Positions 48,909-61,126 of a stretch of 64,000 nucleotides of DNA are shown one piece after another. The position numbers and the translations under genes are program-made. The notes under the pieces were generated by a model. That model made no database searches. It saw only the letters and a program-made list of their open reading frames with translations, and was not told the DNA's origin. The DNA lies in NCBI GenBank assembly GCA_945910005.1, contig OX246746.1, forward strand, positions 14,282,868 to 14,346,867. Reading direction: 5' to 3'. Origin of the DNA: Isoperla grammatica (taxonomy: Eukaryota > Arthropoda > Insecta > Plecoptera > Perlodidae). Positions within the stretch are counted from its first letter, which is position 1, and each line of letters starts with the position of its first letter.

Positions 48909-50989
48909 TTATGGTGGCACAACGCGGCCGGAACACATTTCATTAAGTATAATTTGCTGTTTGTATCCATGAAATTGATGGCGCGAAATTAGCGTTTACC
49001 ATTCGTTGTATAACCGAATGGCTTGTGCTAATAACACGTTGACGAACAACGTGGGAGGCGATGTCGCACCAACTATAGCGGGAACACCTAACACACGTGA
49101 CGCGTAAATTACTATGTTCATTCATTCATACACACCAGGACTAGACCCAAACAGAACACACGTTCTCATAGTAATACCATTGATTAGTTAGAATGTAGAC
49201 CGATTGGTTGTGTGTGTTGCAAGCGATACATTTTGAATTGAATCTCAATGTAATGTGTACATGCGAAATATAAATTAATACAAACTTGATTTTAGAATGT
49301 ATACTTATTTTAAAATACTGAAACGGTTTTTCAAAATTCATTTTTACTTCATTCCGGAAAGTTTTGTGCTCTCAGGAAAATGTATCAGGTACATAATGTT
49401 TTTTAAATCCTCACTTCTAAGATTTCCTTATTTCTAAGGTGTTCCCAAACAACAAGAAAATAGAAAACTTATAAACTTTTGAAAAAAAAGAAAAACCAAT
49501 TACAAATTTAAGATAATATAAAAGCAGATGTTACACCGAATTAGAAACGTATAAAAAAGCGACATAATTACGTTGAACCGTTAACAATGGGAAGTCTAGT
49601 GCAGTTACCGTTAACAATGGAAGTCTAGTGCAATGTTACGGTAAATAATGGAAACGTTTCTTGGTGTTAGCCATCTTCGCCCGGACAAGACTTCAACGCA
49701 AAAACCATCGTATCTTCATATTTTATTATCAGCATTTAGGTATCCGTTCGTGTTAAAGTACTCGTTAACACAGTCATTTTAAAACCATGTAAAATGCTTG
49801 TAAAACGTTCAAATTGAAGCTAAGTATTCTTGCACTCTTTTTCACACAAAAAACAGCTCAATTAACCGACAGTTTATAAATCTTAAACTGTACTTTACGT
49901 CCGGTCAAACTTCTATTACAATTACAACAACACGAAAAGAAGACTTTGTTTTTCTTTTCACGTGACAAGAGCGATACCTTGATAAAGCACGAAGAATACT
50001 TTTAAAAAAACTTCACAACCACAACAAGTCGTGTCAGTAAACCTGCAGATATAATTGAATTAAATCCAGCCGATCGAAATATCATCAACGTGCTAGTTGT
50101 CTAAACTGTTTCCGAGGCAAAGCTGAGAACGCCGCAGGGCATTTTTTTCATTGCATTTATAATAAGTTGTGTGTACAGCCCGAGTGCGCCCCAGTTTCCT
50201 TGAAGTTGTTGGGTCCGAACTGTCAAAAAGTATTCAAATGAAATCGTTTGTTTGTTTTGTGAACGCCTATTATTTGACTAGATGTTGGGTTTCCAAGAAA
50301 TGTGCGCACGGTTGAACTTTTGTTATGGCTTCTGGTAGTGAATTCGGCGATTTCGTCACATGTTTGTGCTAGTCAGGTAGTGGGGGTGTACATCATTTGT
50401 GAAATTCCAAGATCGACGAAAGATCGACTGATTTTCTTGTTCTCAACTAAGCCACGGACCCACTGTAGGTCTATAATTTTTTTTCGTACACTCGCTACAG
50501 TAAAACATTGAACACCCGTTATAGTTCATTCGATTGTTCGCCACGCGGTGATCTCATTTTGTCTTAATAATATTCAACTGTCGATTTGTGTAATTTAAAT
50601 GGCTTGTGGCTTTCTACGGCGGTTCTGCGTTACGTCAGGTTAAAGTGTGCACATGCGCACTATGAACAATAGTTACTATCTAGTTAGGTGGCTCGGGATC
50701 TAAGATCGTGACTGGTAATGTACAACGGTCGACCATATTCATTGATGTGTTGAAAACATTTATTCGCAATGTCTCGACGATTGCAAAACTTACCAACATT
50801 GAAACGGATTAGATGGTAAATAGGACAGTAGTTTTAAAAGGATAACGAGTTTCATAAAATCCATTCATTTTATTTTATATCGCTTTGATTTGTTTATAAT
50901 AATCGTATTTCAGGCAAAGTTCCGGCTTATGGTTGACGTTGTATGAAGGAATGTGTGCTTAGTCATTCAGAAGAAATCAATCAACTACT
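48909..50989. other. No gene; small 30-bp repeat inside
   Basis: ACCGTTAACAATGG followed by AAGTCTAGTGCA repeats at 49578 and 49608, with a half copy at about 49637. Otherwise no feature was recognised. Confidence 0.55.
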
Positions 50990-51235
50990 ACACGATGGCT
51001 GTAAAATTCGAAAAGGCACTGTAAATATGCACTGCTAAAGAGAATGGCAAACTGTAATAGGTACTGTACAATAATTACACTGGAAAACTTTAAATAGGCA
51101 CTACAATTACACTGGTCAACTGGAAATAGGCACAGGAGAATGCCAAACTGTAAATAGTCACTGTAAAAGGCTGTCAAACTGTAAATAAGCACTGTACAAG
51201 AGAATGGTAAACTGTAAATAGGCACATACACGCAC
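50990..51235 (+). repeat. Degenerate ~33-bp minisatellite
   Basis: AACTGTAAATAGGCACTGTA-type words recur seven or eight times, mixed with AGAGAATGGCAAACTG and TACACTGGAAAACT variants at irregular spacing. This looks like an old, decayed tandem array. Confidence 0.8.
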
Positions 51236-51483
51236 GTGGACCAATTAGACGTATGTGTTTATTTAAATTATTTTTTTTTTTTTTTAGTTACTTGTAAAAC
51301 AGACAATGTAATTTGGTGTCAATACTACTTACATCAAAACTAAGTTCATATAGTGTAGCAATTATAGGTATCTTATTTGTATACAAATTTATCTTCTAAG
51401 ATTACATATCGCAGTTGAAGTTGAAAACATAGGCCAACATTATGCAGCTTATCTAGCATATTCAGTTGCAAGATCTTATTTTT

Positions 51484-51570
51484 TCTGAGTTTGAGTTTGA
51501 GTTTATTGGGTTTAAGGGCGCCTCAACCAGTAAGGTCATTTTGCGCCACCAAGATGGTGTTTTGCAAGCT
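51484..51570 (-). mobile_element. Non-LTR retrotransposon 3' end (minus strand)
   Basis: The minus strand reads GGCGCAAAATGACCTTACTG, then GTTGAGGCGCCCTTAAACCC and AATAAACTCAAACTCAAACTC. AATGACC...GTTGAGGCGCC..TTAAA before an AATAAACTC tail is a motif I associate with LINE tails in insects, from memory. It is truncated to the 3' end. Confidence 0.55.
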
Positions 51571-52289
51571 TTTTTTTACTATAATATTAAAATAATATTA
51601 ATTATTATTATTCATCCTAGAGATGCATAATTCGGCGTTAGACCAGCGGAGCGGGTCCAAAGAAAAAACATCACAATACAATTTAAATATAATAATATAT
51701 AGACATTTAGACGTGAAAATAAAATAATGCAACAGAATATAAACGAGAAGTAAAAAAGTAATATAATATATTGTTGTTACTGGCAATTATTTAACAAACC
51801 CTTTTTACTTTTAAGACTACGGATTTATTTTAAACATGTTCTGACAATATGTGGCTTCACACATTTTTGACAGGAAACCTGTCCTAATCAAGGATTCAAG
51901 GAATCTAACACTCCCAAGGGTAAGCCTACTTGAGGTTCCCGGGTTAGCATTAGCAATCCTTACCCCACAGTTTCACAAGAGATTTTGTGCCCAGCTTTCG
52001 CCGGGCTTTCCAAAAATTAGTTTAGTTTTGCATTGATTGTTTGATGTACACGAGAGTTAAGTCGAACTCCCAACCCACCAAGATATACAGAATAATCATT
52101 TTTCAGCCGACGTCCTATGAACCGGGTGACACCCGCACCTTACATTGCTAACATTTGTCACACTACTCTGTAGATTGAATGGCGGCGCAATTTATCCCGC
52201 TTGCCTTATAAAACTTCGAGGACTACTATTAACCACGTTATAAGCGTAACCATGTAGTACATTTTAACGTTTAAGTACCCGAAATGAGC
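51571..52289. other. No gene or clear element seen
   Basis: AT-rich up to about 51830, then more balanced towards the CpG-richer patch that precedes the THAP exon. Confidence 0.45.
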
Positions 52290-52561
52290 CATGAAGTGCT
52301 GCAAAAAACGAGATTGGGACAACGCAACGTTAAAAGTTCTACAGTTCGCCGCCGCGTTGCGCAGGGAGCGCGCCACTAGGTGTCATGAGAAGCGAGCCTA
52401 GCCTGTATTGTGAATGCAGCCGAGCCATGGTACCTACAGCGCTGACTTGCGGTGAAATCTAGCTTCTCCTGACTGAACGATTTAGGCGCAGGTTAAAATG
52501 GCGGTAGTATAACATTGTGCTGTCTTGTTTATTTTAAACGTAATTTAAATTAGATTAAATA
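52290..52561 (+). promoter_or_regulatory. CpG-richer promoter-like region before THAP exon
   Basis: Composition turns GC- and CpG-richer, with CGCCGCCGCGTTGCGC-like words near 52350. AAAATGGCGGTAGT at 52496-52509 resembles a YY1-type initiator-proximal site. The ATG at 52562 lies about 60 bases downstream. No TATA box is evident. The promoter role is inferred from position and composition. Confidence 0.35.
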
Positions 52562-52745
52562 ATGGATGCTACTACAAGTGGTAGACGTTCTAGGAAATCG
52601 TGTTGCATTGTAGGATGCGCACAGCACATTTCCAACACTTTGGAGGAAGTGAAATTTTACAGTTTTCCTGGGTCCTGGCAGACCTTGGGAGGCGGACAGG
52701 CGAGAAAAGTGGTTACAGGCAGTCAACAGCTTCTTATGTTCATAG
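52562..52745 (+). pseudogene. THAP-type zinc-finger exon, frameshifted
   Basis: THAP domains bind DNA through a C2CH zinc site and occur in animal transcription factors and P-element-like transposases. From the ATG the frame gives a short basic leader, then SCCIVGCAQ and VKFYSFP (residues 14-37). This is the start of a THAP domain with its first two cysteines and the F..FP motif. The next THAP signature, PWEADRREKWLQAVN, lies in a different frame. So a small indel must have occurred within CCTGGGTCCTGGCAG at about 52667-52681, and one continuous domain cannot be read. ATAG|GTATGT at 52742-52751 is a good splice donor. The second zinc half (C..H) and the AVPTIF-type motif were not found downstream. 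A sequencing error could mimic the break. Confidence 0.6.
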
Positions 52746-53365
52746 GTATGTACAAAATAATATTATTCTTGATTGTTTACTTAAGGCATAGGCTAGGCCA
52801 ATGAAGGTTTACGTGTGTTATACATGGATATAGCCTATGCCTACCAGTTCAATTCGAACAAATTGTGTGGTATGACAGAACGAGAAGTGGGCGTGGGCGC
52901 AACCTGTGGTCTAGGTGACACTGATAGTTGACAGGTCTCCTTTTAAATGATATTTACGTACACCTTTGTCATTTTAAGCAAAAAAATGCCTCAATGCTTA
53001 TCTAGGCTCTACCTGATATGTACTTCTTCATCTCGTGTAAAGGCCTAGGCCTAGCCATCATATCTGATATCACTTTTCACATTTTTACTACTTCTCTGTC
53101 ATAGGCCTAGGTCTATTCATCAGCTGTTAGGCATATGATTGAAGTTAAAAATAAAAAATAAAAAACATTAAAAAAACATCAAGTCCTATTAAAATTAATG
53201 TTAGCAACTATGAACATAATTTCCATTATAAAATTATAACTTGTTTACTTTTAGGTTTTAAGTTGGCTCAATGCAGACTTCACATGGCGGTAAATTGACA
53301 GAAGTCTGTCGTACAACATTCGAATTTATTTGGCAAAATGTGCCAGTTTTAACTTCAGTCAAGTC
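52746..53365. other. Presumed intron or flank of the THAP relic
   Basis: No second THAP exon was found. AGGCCTAGGCCTAG-type words occur at about 53040-53055 and 53103-53113. Otherwise AT-rich. Confidence 0.4.
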
Positions 53366-53603
53366 TTAAACATGCCCTGCTTTAAATAAGGCGTTTCCTT
53401 TTAAGAAAGACTGATTGGATTCGTAGTCTGCAAAATTTTCTTTAAAGCCGTATTTAATTAAATAATTATCACAGTTTGACAATTTTTACATAGGAAGACA
53501 TCCACTTGTTCAGTCAAGAGTTGCTCGCGAGCGCCACGAGGAGCGCTGCCTGGCATTTCAGTGGCGCCATCAGTGGCTAATCTCGGTGCCTATAAAGGTT
53601 TGT
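53366..53603 (+). repeat. Dispersed ~235-bp repeat, copy 2 (plus)
   Basis: Aligns with the complement of 31811-32045. Shared landmarks are GGATTCGTAGTCTGC, AAAGCCGTATTTAATTAAA, a GC-richer middle (GCGAGCGCCACGAGGAGCGC) and CTCGGTGCCTATA at the end. Confidence 0.65.
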
Positions 53604-54939
53604 TCATTTGCCAACTTTGGTCGAATGAGTTGAGATGATAAGGTCGAAATTGCAATTTTTACGCACTATAAACTACTGTGCTACACGCACAATGTTTGAA
53701 TTGATTTCGATTCCTTTTTTCGTATACTCAGTAAGCTAATCTATTAAGACGCATTTAGGGCCTACTTATTATTTTATTATTGCAGAAGGCATGTCTTAGC
53801 TACATTTTTAAACAAATGTATTGGCCTATATGCTAAAACATAGTGTTAATTGTCTGCATGTATTCTTCTGCGATTTTCTGTTAATCGGAGATCAAAAATG
53901 GCGCCCGGTAGAAGCCACCACGCATGTTGTATGTAATGATATAAATAATGATAGATACACGAGAACCAGCATAAGTATTGTGTCAGAAATATTATTTTAA
54001 AACGTTTGAAATGAATTTAGAAGATCGTCCCACACAAATACGTCGATTAAATATCGGTATATTTTATATTTGTATCCGAATTCGCTTATCATCCAACCAT
54101 ATGTATCTTTGATAATTTCGAAAATAAAACAAAACATTCCGTGAACTTCTGCAAGTTTTGCTCAGCCGCCAAGCTACAAGATTTACAACAAGAGATCGCA
54201 ACACCTTCGCCTTGTAATCTAGTACCAGCAGCGTCTTGCTCAGCCAAACACGCAATGACTCAATCGAGATTTATTTCTAAACAGAAAGCTGGGTTTCTAC
54301 ACAAGCATTTTTGCACGGAACTGTCATATAAAGATATCCAGCATACTTCCACATTACCTCCACATTACTTATTAGAAATTCCCGTCAGCCGACAAACGTT
54401 CTTCTGTAGTGTCACGTACTCTGAATTTCGTGGTTTTAAATCTGGTTTGATTTATTTTCAAGATCTGTGTTCACAGTTTGTTATAACATACACATTAAGT
54501 CACAAACCGCTTGGCTGACGTGAAATTGTAGCCAAGCTAGACATTGCAAGCGGTAAAATAGAGAAACAGGATTCAAAGAAAAAACTCTAGAGAAATAAAT
54601 CTGTATATGTATTGTCTACCCACTCAGTTACAGGAACTGATTTCAGTGGAGTAAATTATACCATTTATTATTGTGCCTTGATGCAAAGACAGCTCTGAAG
54701 TTACCGTTTAGAGTATGCTATGTATCATCTACAATCTAGAAATCTAGATAGATTAACGTCAAGTGCAGGAGTTAAAACCGCAGATCGAACGAGGCATCGA
54801 GCTCCGACCCTTCTGCATTACAAGCAGGATCATAAAGTGGTCATAGGCTATGTGAACAAAATTGAATTAAATAATTCAGTATATATTTAATTTAACTTGG
54901 AAAAGATCGCTCATCTGGCAACGCTGAGCGTTTTCCTAG
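53604..54939. other. No supported gene; one unrecognised frame
   Basis: A 125-codon plus-strand frame at 54141-54518 has no ATG at its start and no domain I recognise. A minus-strand tRNA-like stretch at about 54756-54845 (CTCGTTCGATCTGCGG) may be another SINE relic. Confidence 0.35.
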
Positions 54940-55605
54940 TAAATACACATTCAAGGTGCACATCCTAAATGGCAAATGTACTAGGCACCAACTTATAAAG
55001 GCACATTCGGCTATAGATATCAAATACATTAAGTACCAACTAATGAAGGTGCATTGCAGATGCATATATTAGATATGCCAAACGTACTAGGGACCAACTG
55101 GTAAAAATACATTCTAACAGTAAATCCTTGATGCCAAATATACTTGCTACCAACTGATAAAGGTACATTATAACTGTAAACCCTTGATGCCAAATATACT
55201 TGCTACCAACTGATAAAGGTACATTTTAACAGTAAACCCTTGATGCCAAATATACTTGCTACCAACTGATAAAGGTACATTCTAACTGTTAACCCTTGAT
55301 GCCAAATATACTTGCTACCAACTGATAAAGGTGCGTTCTAACTGTAAACCCTTGATGCCAAATATACTTGCTACCAACCGATAAAGCTAACCCTTGATGC
55401 CAAATAAAGTTGCTACCAATACATTCTAACTGTTAACCCTTGATCCCAAATATACAATTGCTACCGACTAATAAAGGTCCATTATAACTGTAAGTGTAAA
55501 CCCTTGATCCCAAATATACTTGCTACCAACTGTAAAAGGTACATTCTAACAGTAAACCCTTGATGCCAAATATACTTGCTACCAACTAATAAAGGCAATA
55601 GATTA
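54940..55605 (+). repeat. 56-bp minisatellite, about 11 copies
   Basis: CCTTGATGCC anchors at 55126, 55182, 55238, 55294 and 55350 are exactly 56 bp apart. Later spacings of 42, 46, 64 and 56 reflect indels. The unit continues AAATATACTTGCTACCAAC, TGATAAAGGTACATTCTAAC and TGTAAACC. More diverged units extend back to about 54940, so the array is youngest in its middle. Confidence 0.93.
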
Positions 55606-55834
55606 ATCCCGTGTGTAGCTAGGGCAGCGAGGTATAAGAGGGTCTTCCCAGGTGTTTCTCTCACAATGATTTATACTCACGGCGTCACAGAGACTAAGCC
55701 GCCATCACGTACCTTCATGTCAGTCCGCACAACGTGTGCGAGCTAGCGGACACAGGGAAAGCTACAACATTTCTACACTTGTAACGCTTACTCAGACAGG
55801 AGTAAGGGACAATTTTCAAGTTTATTGCATCGAG

Positions 55835-55922
55835 CTGTACAGTTGTCTACAATAGATCTACATGTTCCCGTTACACCGACAAAGTTAAGCAACTGGAGGT
55901 CTTGCCAATCGTTGGTAAGGTG
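55835..55922 (+). mobile_element. 5S rRNA-like SINE head
   Basis: CTACATGTTCCCG, CACCGACAAAGTTAAGCAAC and TTGGTAAGGTGA follow 5S landmarks in order. The 30-base distance from AAGCAAC to the end of GGTGA matches 5S and the SINE at 39039-39438. The outer parts of 5S are too diverged for a working gene. The SINE body downstream is not clear. Confidence 0.5.
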
Positions 55923-55932
55923 ATGATGATAA

Positions 55933-55991
55933 CATTAGTTTTTATTGCAGCCATGTATACGTTTTGTAACATTATACACAACAATAATATA
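55933..55991 (+). repeat. Direct repeat, copy 1
   Basis: TTATTGCAGCCATGTATACG, TTTTGTAACATTATA and CAACAATAATATA recur at 56411-56467 with a few changes. Confidence 0.8.
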
Positions 55992-56328
55992 GGTAAAAAT
56001 TCACATCGCTACTGTGCGATAATTACGGGTATCAGACATGTCGATAAATCTAAATTGAGGCGCAGGTTAGAGTATGGGCGTTATCTTGGCTATATTTATT
56101 ATGTTAGACTAAGCCATTTAGAATGCTGGGCGGAACAAGATTTATACAGAAGGCTCATCTATAGTCGTCTCGAAACACTACGTTTATTCATCTAGTGAAC
56201 GCAGGAGGAATTATCTTCGGGGGAGGCCTTCCCACTCAAGCATTACCGTTTACCAGACTTTTACAAAACGGTCATAGTTAATGCTATTGACCAATGTGGT
56301 TGAAATTATGCCAGATGTAAAACTTCAA

Positions 56329-56405
56329 CTTTTAAAAAATCACTATGTCGCAACTCATAACCAGTCACTGGTGACTGATGAGTTGTGACTGTGATTTTTT
56401 AAAAT
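56329..56405. repeat. Long imperfect hairpin
   Basis: The left arm CTTTTAAAAAATCAC...CGCAACTCATAACCAGTCAC pairs with GTGACTGATGAGTTGTGACTG...GTGATTTTTTAAAA around a TG centre (56369-56370). Arms are about 35-40 bases with small bulges. It ends a few bases before direct repeat copy 2. Confidence 0.8.
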
Positions 56406-56410
56406 GTACA

Positions 56411-56467
56411 TCATTTTCTATTGTAGCCATTTATACGTTTTGTAACATTATAAGCAACAATAATATA
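56411..56467 (+). repeat. Direct repeat, copy 2
   Basis: CTATTGTAGCCATTTATACG, TTTTGTAACATTATAAGCAA and CAATAATATA match 55933-55991. It lies directly after the hairpin. Confidence 0.8.
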
Positions 56468-59400
56468 AACTTACTCTTGACATTCTTCGGTTCTTTAATG
56501 ATATTTTGAAAACTCTTCGAGATATTGAAACAGTGATTCATACTTGGAATTTGGTTTTGTATCAACTAAACAACAAAATTAAAAATAGTTACTCATTGTA
56601 ATTGTCACGATTATCGTTACAATAATTGATTCTAAATTATTGTTTTAATAATTTCAGAAAAACAAATCGTAAATAAGTTAGGTATTACAATATTTTAAAA
56701 GTTTGTAAATTCATTGTCTACTTTAGATAATATACCGTTACTTTTGGGCGGTTCATTATTGCGAGCTGAATTGTGATTACTATCAGTAGTTATTCATACT
56801 TATCGGTATTGTTGTAGTTTCTGGACTGACTATCCCTTTTAACTAAGAAATACTTGCTTGTAACCGGATTGTCTCAACGGCATAATTCCACAACATTATC
56901 CGTACGATATTAAATGGTCATTCTGCCAATCACTGGTTTTCCATTTTGTATATCTTTTGAGATCTAACGGATATCGGAGTAATTAATAAAACAACTCGAC
57001 GGCCTATTGTACAAATGGGTTCTCATCTTTTGTTATGAGTTTAATTATAGGGGAGTGTAATAATGAATTCCATGCATCAACGTAACTCTGCAGTTTTACC
57101 GGCAGCTCCAGTAACTACCGTAAAGTCTAGTAGGTTATTACTGGACAAATAACCAAGGCGATGCTCGAATAATGGATTTTTTTACATCGGTTTTAGTTTT
57201 TTGTCCCGTATTTTTAAATCCATTTAAAAGCGAGAAAGGACTTTTGGTTAAGTGGACGATGTTCTCATTAAAATATTTCTATTCGTATTTCGTCAAAAAA
57301 TCTTGCAAGGTATTTTAACTGGGGCGACGTGCGAGACCCTTTAGCGAATCGGACGTGAAAGTGGCCACTTGCTCCGTTTGGCGGTGAATCAGTCTTCATC
57401 AGATTAATACTATTGACGATTTGCGGATCATTTTCCGCTTAGCCATTATTTTTTCTGATGCTTCCACCAGCAACAGTTTTTTTTTTTAGAAGTGATTATT
57501 TGCCGATTCTGTGTTCAGATTCCTGCTGATTACATCCGCTGTAGCCCCCCTCTCCCCCTTCTCCCCTCCCCCCCCCACACCCCTCCTCTCCGAAAACCAT
57601 CACAATTAACACTTTTAATCATTCGAACTTAATTAATAAAGCTGTGTGTTCTCTCAAACTCAGATGGTACATCATCATTTGCCCTCTCAACAAAAAAAAA
57701 AAAAAACTGTAGCCTAGCTATAGTAAACATAAGACGAAAAAGCGCATACACAAATTAAAACGTCACTGGTTCAATAATTTCTAGAACAGCCAACTATGCA
57801 AAGGTTTTTGGAGAATTTGAATTGTATTTCAACCCCTTTGTGTACTCGGCGCCTCCACCAAATTAACCCCTTTTATACATTTCAACCCCTAATTGTTCGA
57901 CCTTGGATTTTCTCAATATTCGTAATTCATATAATAGCCAGTATGTTAGCCTATCTTATAAAATTGAAACCAGGGTATATCTGATGATATAATACCAGTA
58001 CAAGAATGTATCCAATAGCGATACTACTATAGCAGACGCATTGAACAGCTTGCGCACGGCTGCATCCCTGCGACACTAGCGCACGCAGCGGTAACCTCGT
58101 AGAAAACTACCTCAATTTGGAGTAGTACTACTTTATCGACTGCTCACCTACCACTACGCTAGGCCCATAGCCCATAGGCATATGAATTGCGCACGCATGT
58201 ATTTGCAGCAACAACATTTGTCCAGTTGTGGCACTGAATACATTTCTGCCTGATACTGTTATATAATACACCATGGCGATTAAACATCACGCTAACTGTA
58301 AACATTAAATTGCATTTTCCTTTCACAATAACATGATGATTGCAAACGAACTGTTGAACGCAGTAACCGCGGGTACAATACACCGTGGCCAGTACTAGTT
58401 ACACTATTATGGGTGATAGTTGCCAGCGAACTGCCTATATCCTTGTACCGTGGCCATCCACAGATAATAGATCTGATGGCCACGACACTTCGGTAAACTA
58501 CGGAAAGGTTAGGCGTAGAAACCTACAAATTAGTTATTTATAAATCACGGTGCACGCCTATAGCTTACGGCTAGCCAAAAGGATGGAGAGTTTTTCTTGT
58601 TTTGAATAGTGCACTCGTATTAAGATTTAGAATGCAACATAACTCACGGTCTATTGTGATCGTATTTCTTTAGACTAAGAAGGTCGCGTGCGCTGTTGCT
58701 GGATACCCGAAGGCACTCGGTGACCTTGACGTCTGCTTTCGTTATAAAAGGGGTGATTCTCATTTTTTTGCAATAAAAAATATACACATATACACGAGCA
58801 TAACAAAGATGAAAATGTAGTTTGGATTATAAAAGTATAAAATATAAATTTACATAACAGTAATTTGTAACATGTTGTGTTGGTTGTTGTAGATTAATTA
58901 CAAATTCATTAAATAGTTTCCAAATAATAACCGTAACGATTACGATATCTTGAATAATTTTTTTTTTTTTTTTTTTTTACAAAAACAGATCTGGCCCCGG
59001 TTATTATGAATGGTAACCATCGTTATTTCTAAGAAATAATTATGAATATTCTTTTTGGTGTTTATTGGCTCACTAATATCTGATTTCCACAAATCGATTA
59101 GTATGTTTATTGCTCATCTCTAGTGTATTCTAAATTAACATCTTATCAAACACTAATCTTAATGTTTGTCAGTATTATTTACAGTAAGTTTACATAATTC
59201 CAACCTTAGAACGACGAATCTGTAAAGCGATTTTCTTAAACTCGTTATTCACCCGTCAATATATAGATATTACATAATTACTTACTACTAAAAAAAACAT
59301 TAATCTCGTGGGATTTTAATTAATATTAGCAAATAGGACTGTCTCTGTGTGAACAGTTTCCTCCCATTTGAGTTCTACCATCCTATACTGTCAGACGTGC

Positions 59401-61126
59401 TAGCTTTCGCCATCATCACCCGTGCGTGCTAGAACCAGCTGCAATGCAGCTAAGGTTATCCGTTCTCATGCAAGATGCTAAAGACTGACTGTTAATCAAA
59501 TAGAAAAATAAAAAAAAATGAATATCTTGGTGGCTGGCATGCTTAGCGTGTTATTGGGTGATCTAGCGTGCTAGGACAGAGGTCGGTCTGGCAGTCTGCC
59601 TACTTGACCCCTGTCTGATGCACGGGAGCCGTACTAGACTGTACTTACGGAAGCTGCTCCATTGCGTCGTATGTTCAATGTCTGGTCACCACTAAAATTT
59701 GATGTTCAAGACAGGATCATAAGAAAAACGTACTAGCGTACACACAAACGATTTAGTTTTAGGACATGGTTTCTAAGGTTTTCTTCTTTGTTTCAAAGCT
59801 GGACAACTTTCAACTTTAAGACTAAATTTTAAAGTTACAAAAATCTCAAGTCAACGGGATCTACTTTACCTTTGAATTAATAGTAAAATGTGCGTGAATT
59901 TTTGTAGGCAATGCTACTATAATTAATTATGAATAAAAAGAATTTCAATTAATATGTATAGTATATAATGTTTTAACTGAGGATAAACGCGTTGTTAAAT
60001 TACATCGATACATAATCTTACCAAACCCCCTGGAAACTAGTACCCCCCCCCCTCCCCCACACATAGTTAAAAAAAACATATACTGGGTAAATATGTTTCA
60101 ACCATTTGTAAAATGAATTAACGCGAGAAAACTATTTGTGGAAACGTATAAGATCACGAGGGGAAATAGTAAGATTAAATAAAAGAAAATGTAATGAAAG
60201 ACAACAATGTATCTAAAACTAATTATAGATACAATACTTATTTATCAAAGTAAAAAAAATGTATTTGTAAATCACACACTGCACATGGGGAAGGACCAAA
60301 ATAAAACATGATTTAGGCTTTCTCAACTTCCAAGTTCGTTGTGTCTGGCAATTAATAGTCTCGAAAGTCTAGGATCAAACAAAAACAGGTCAAACTTAAA
60401 TACAGGCTTACTTAAATACATCTGCATGTCCACATTTTAAAAGGGATAATCTGTTCATATTTATGATTCCCAAAAATAGCTTGGCTCATCTAAATGCAAA
60501 TACTTATAATGACCGCCTACTAAAACATGAACTGCCTCTCATTCGCAATGACAATGAGTGGACACAAAGTGGCTGTTAGCGCGACAAAACAACTTGTTAC
60601 TTACGTCATCGAAATGACCATTCAGCACGAAACGTCATTGGAAGTCTATTATTAGGATGTTACCGTTCAAGTTGTTGGTGTAACGCAGTCGAAACCCCAC
60701 GTAAACGATTCGAGCCTGCAGAGGGTATGTTAAACACTTAGCGTAACTAACACTGTAATAATTTTAGTACCTGTACTAAATGTTGCCAAAAGTGTGTTGA
60801 TAAGGAGGGAAACAGGATTTTTCACACTGGCAATCCTACAACCTAAGTATATGAATCGATTAAAGGCCTAAAGAGACACGGATTACTGAAATTATCGGCA
60901 ATCAAACCAGACTCTACCCACCGAATTAACAGATGAAGTAAATGGAATATTAATGACGCACGTCATTAAAAATTCAAAAGGATATAATATGAATATGTAC
61001 TGCAATCAACCTATATCAGTTTTTAGTGTTTTAGTGGGTGGATAAACGATTATGGAGTAAAATATGCAGAAAGTTGGGAAACCATTTATGTGCAGTGTAA
61101 ACTAGACCTCTTTTCTGTTCTCCGTG
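56468..61126. other. No gene; homopolymer patches
   Basis: Over 4.6 kb without a convincing exon. Holds C-rich tracts at about 57545-57591 and 60041-60058 and a T run at 58958-58978. A balanced-composition patch at about 58020-58150 has repeated GCGCACGC-like words. I see no tandem array or transposon end in it. Confidence 0.5.

Noticed and set aside
54141..54518. 125-codon frame with an FCKFC motif
   Set aside because: It begins at GTG, not ATG, in an animal-type sequence. No splice acceptor or recognisable domain was found.
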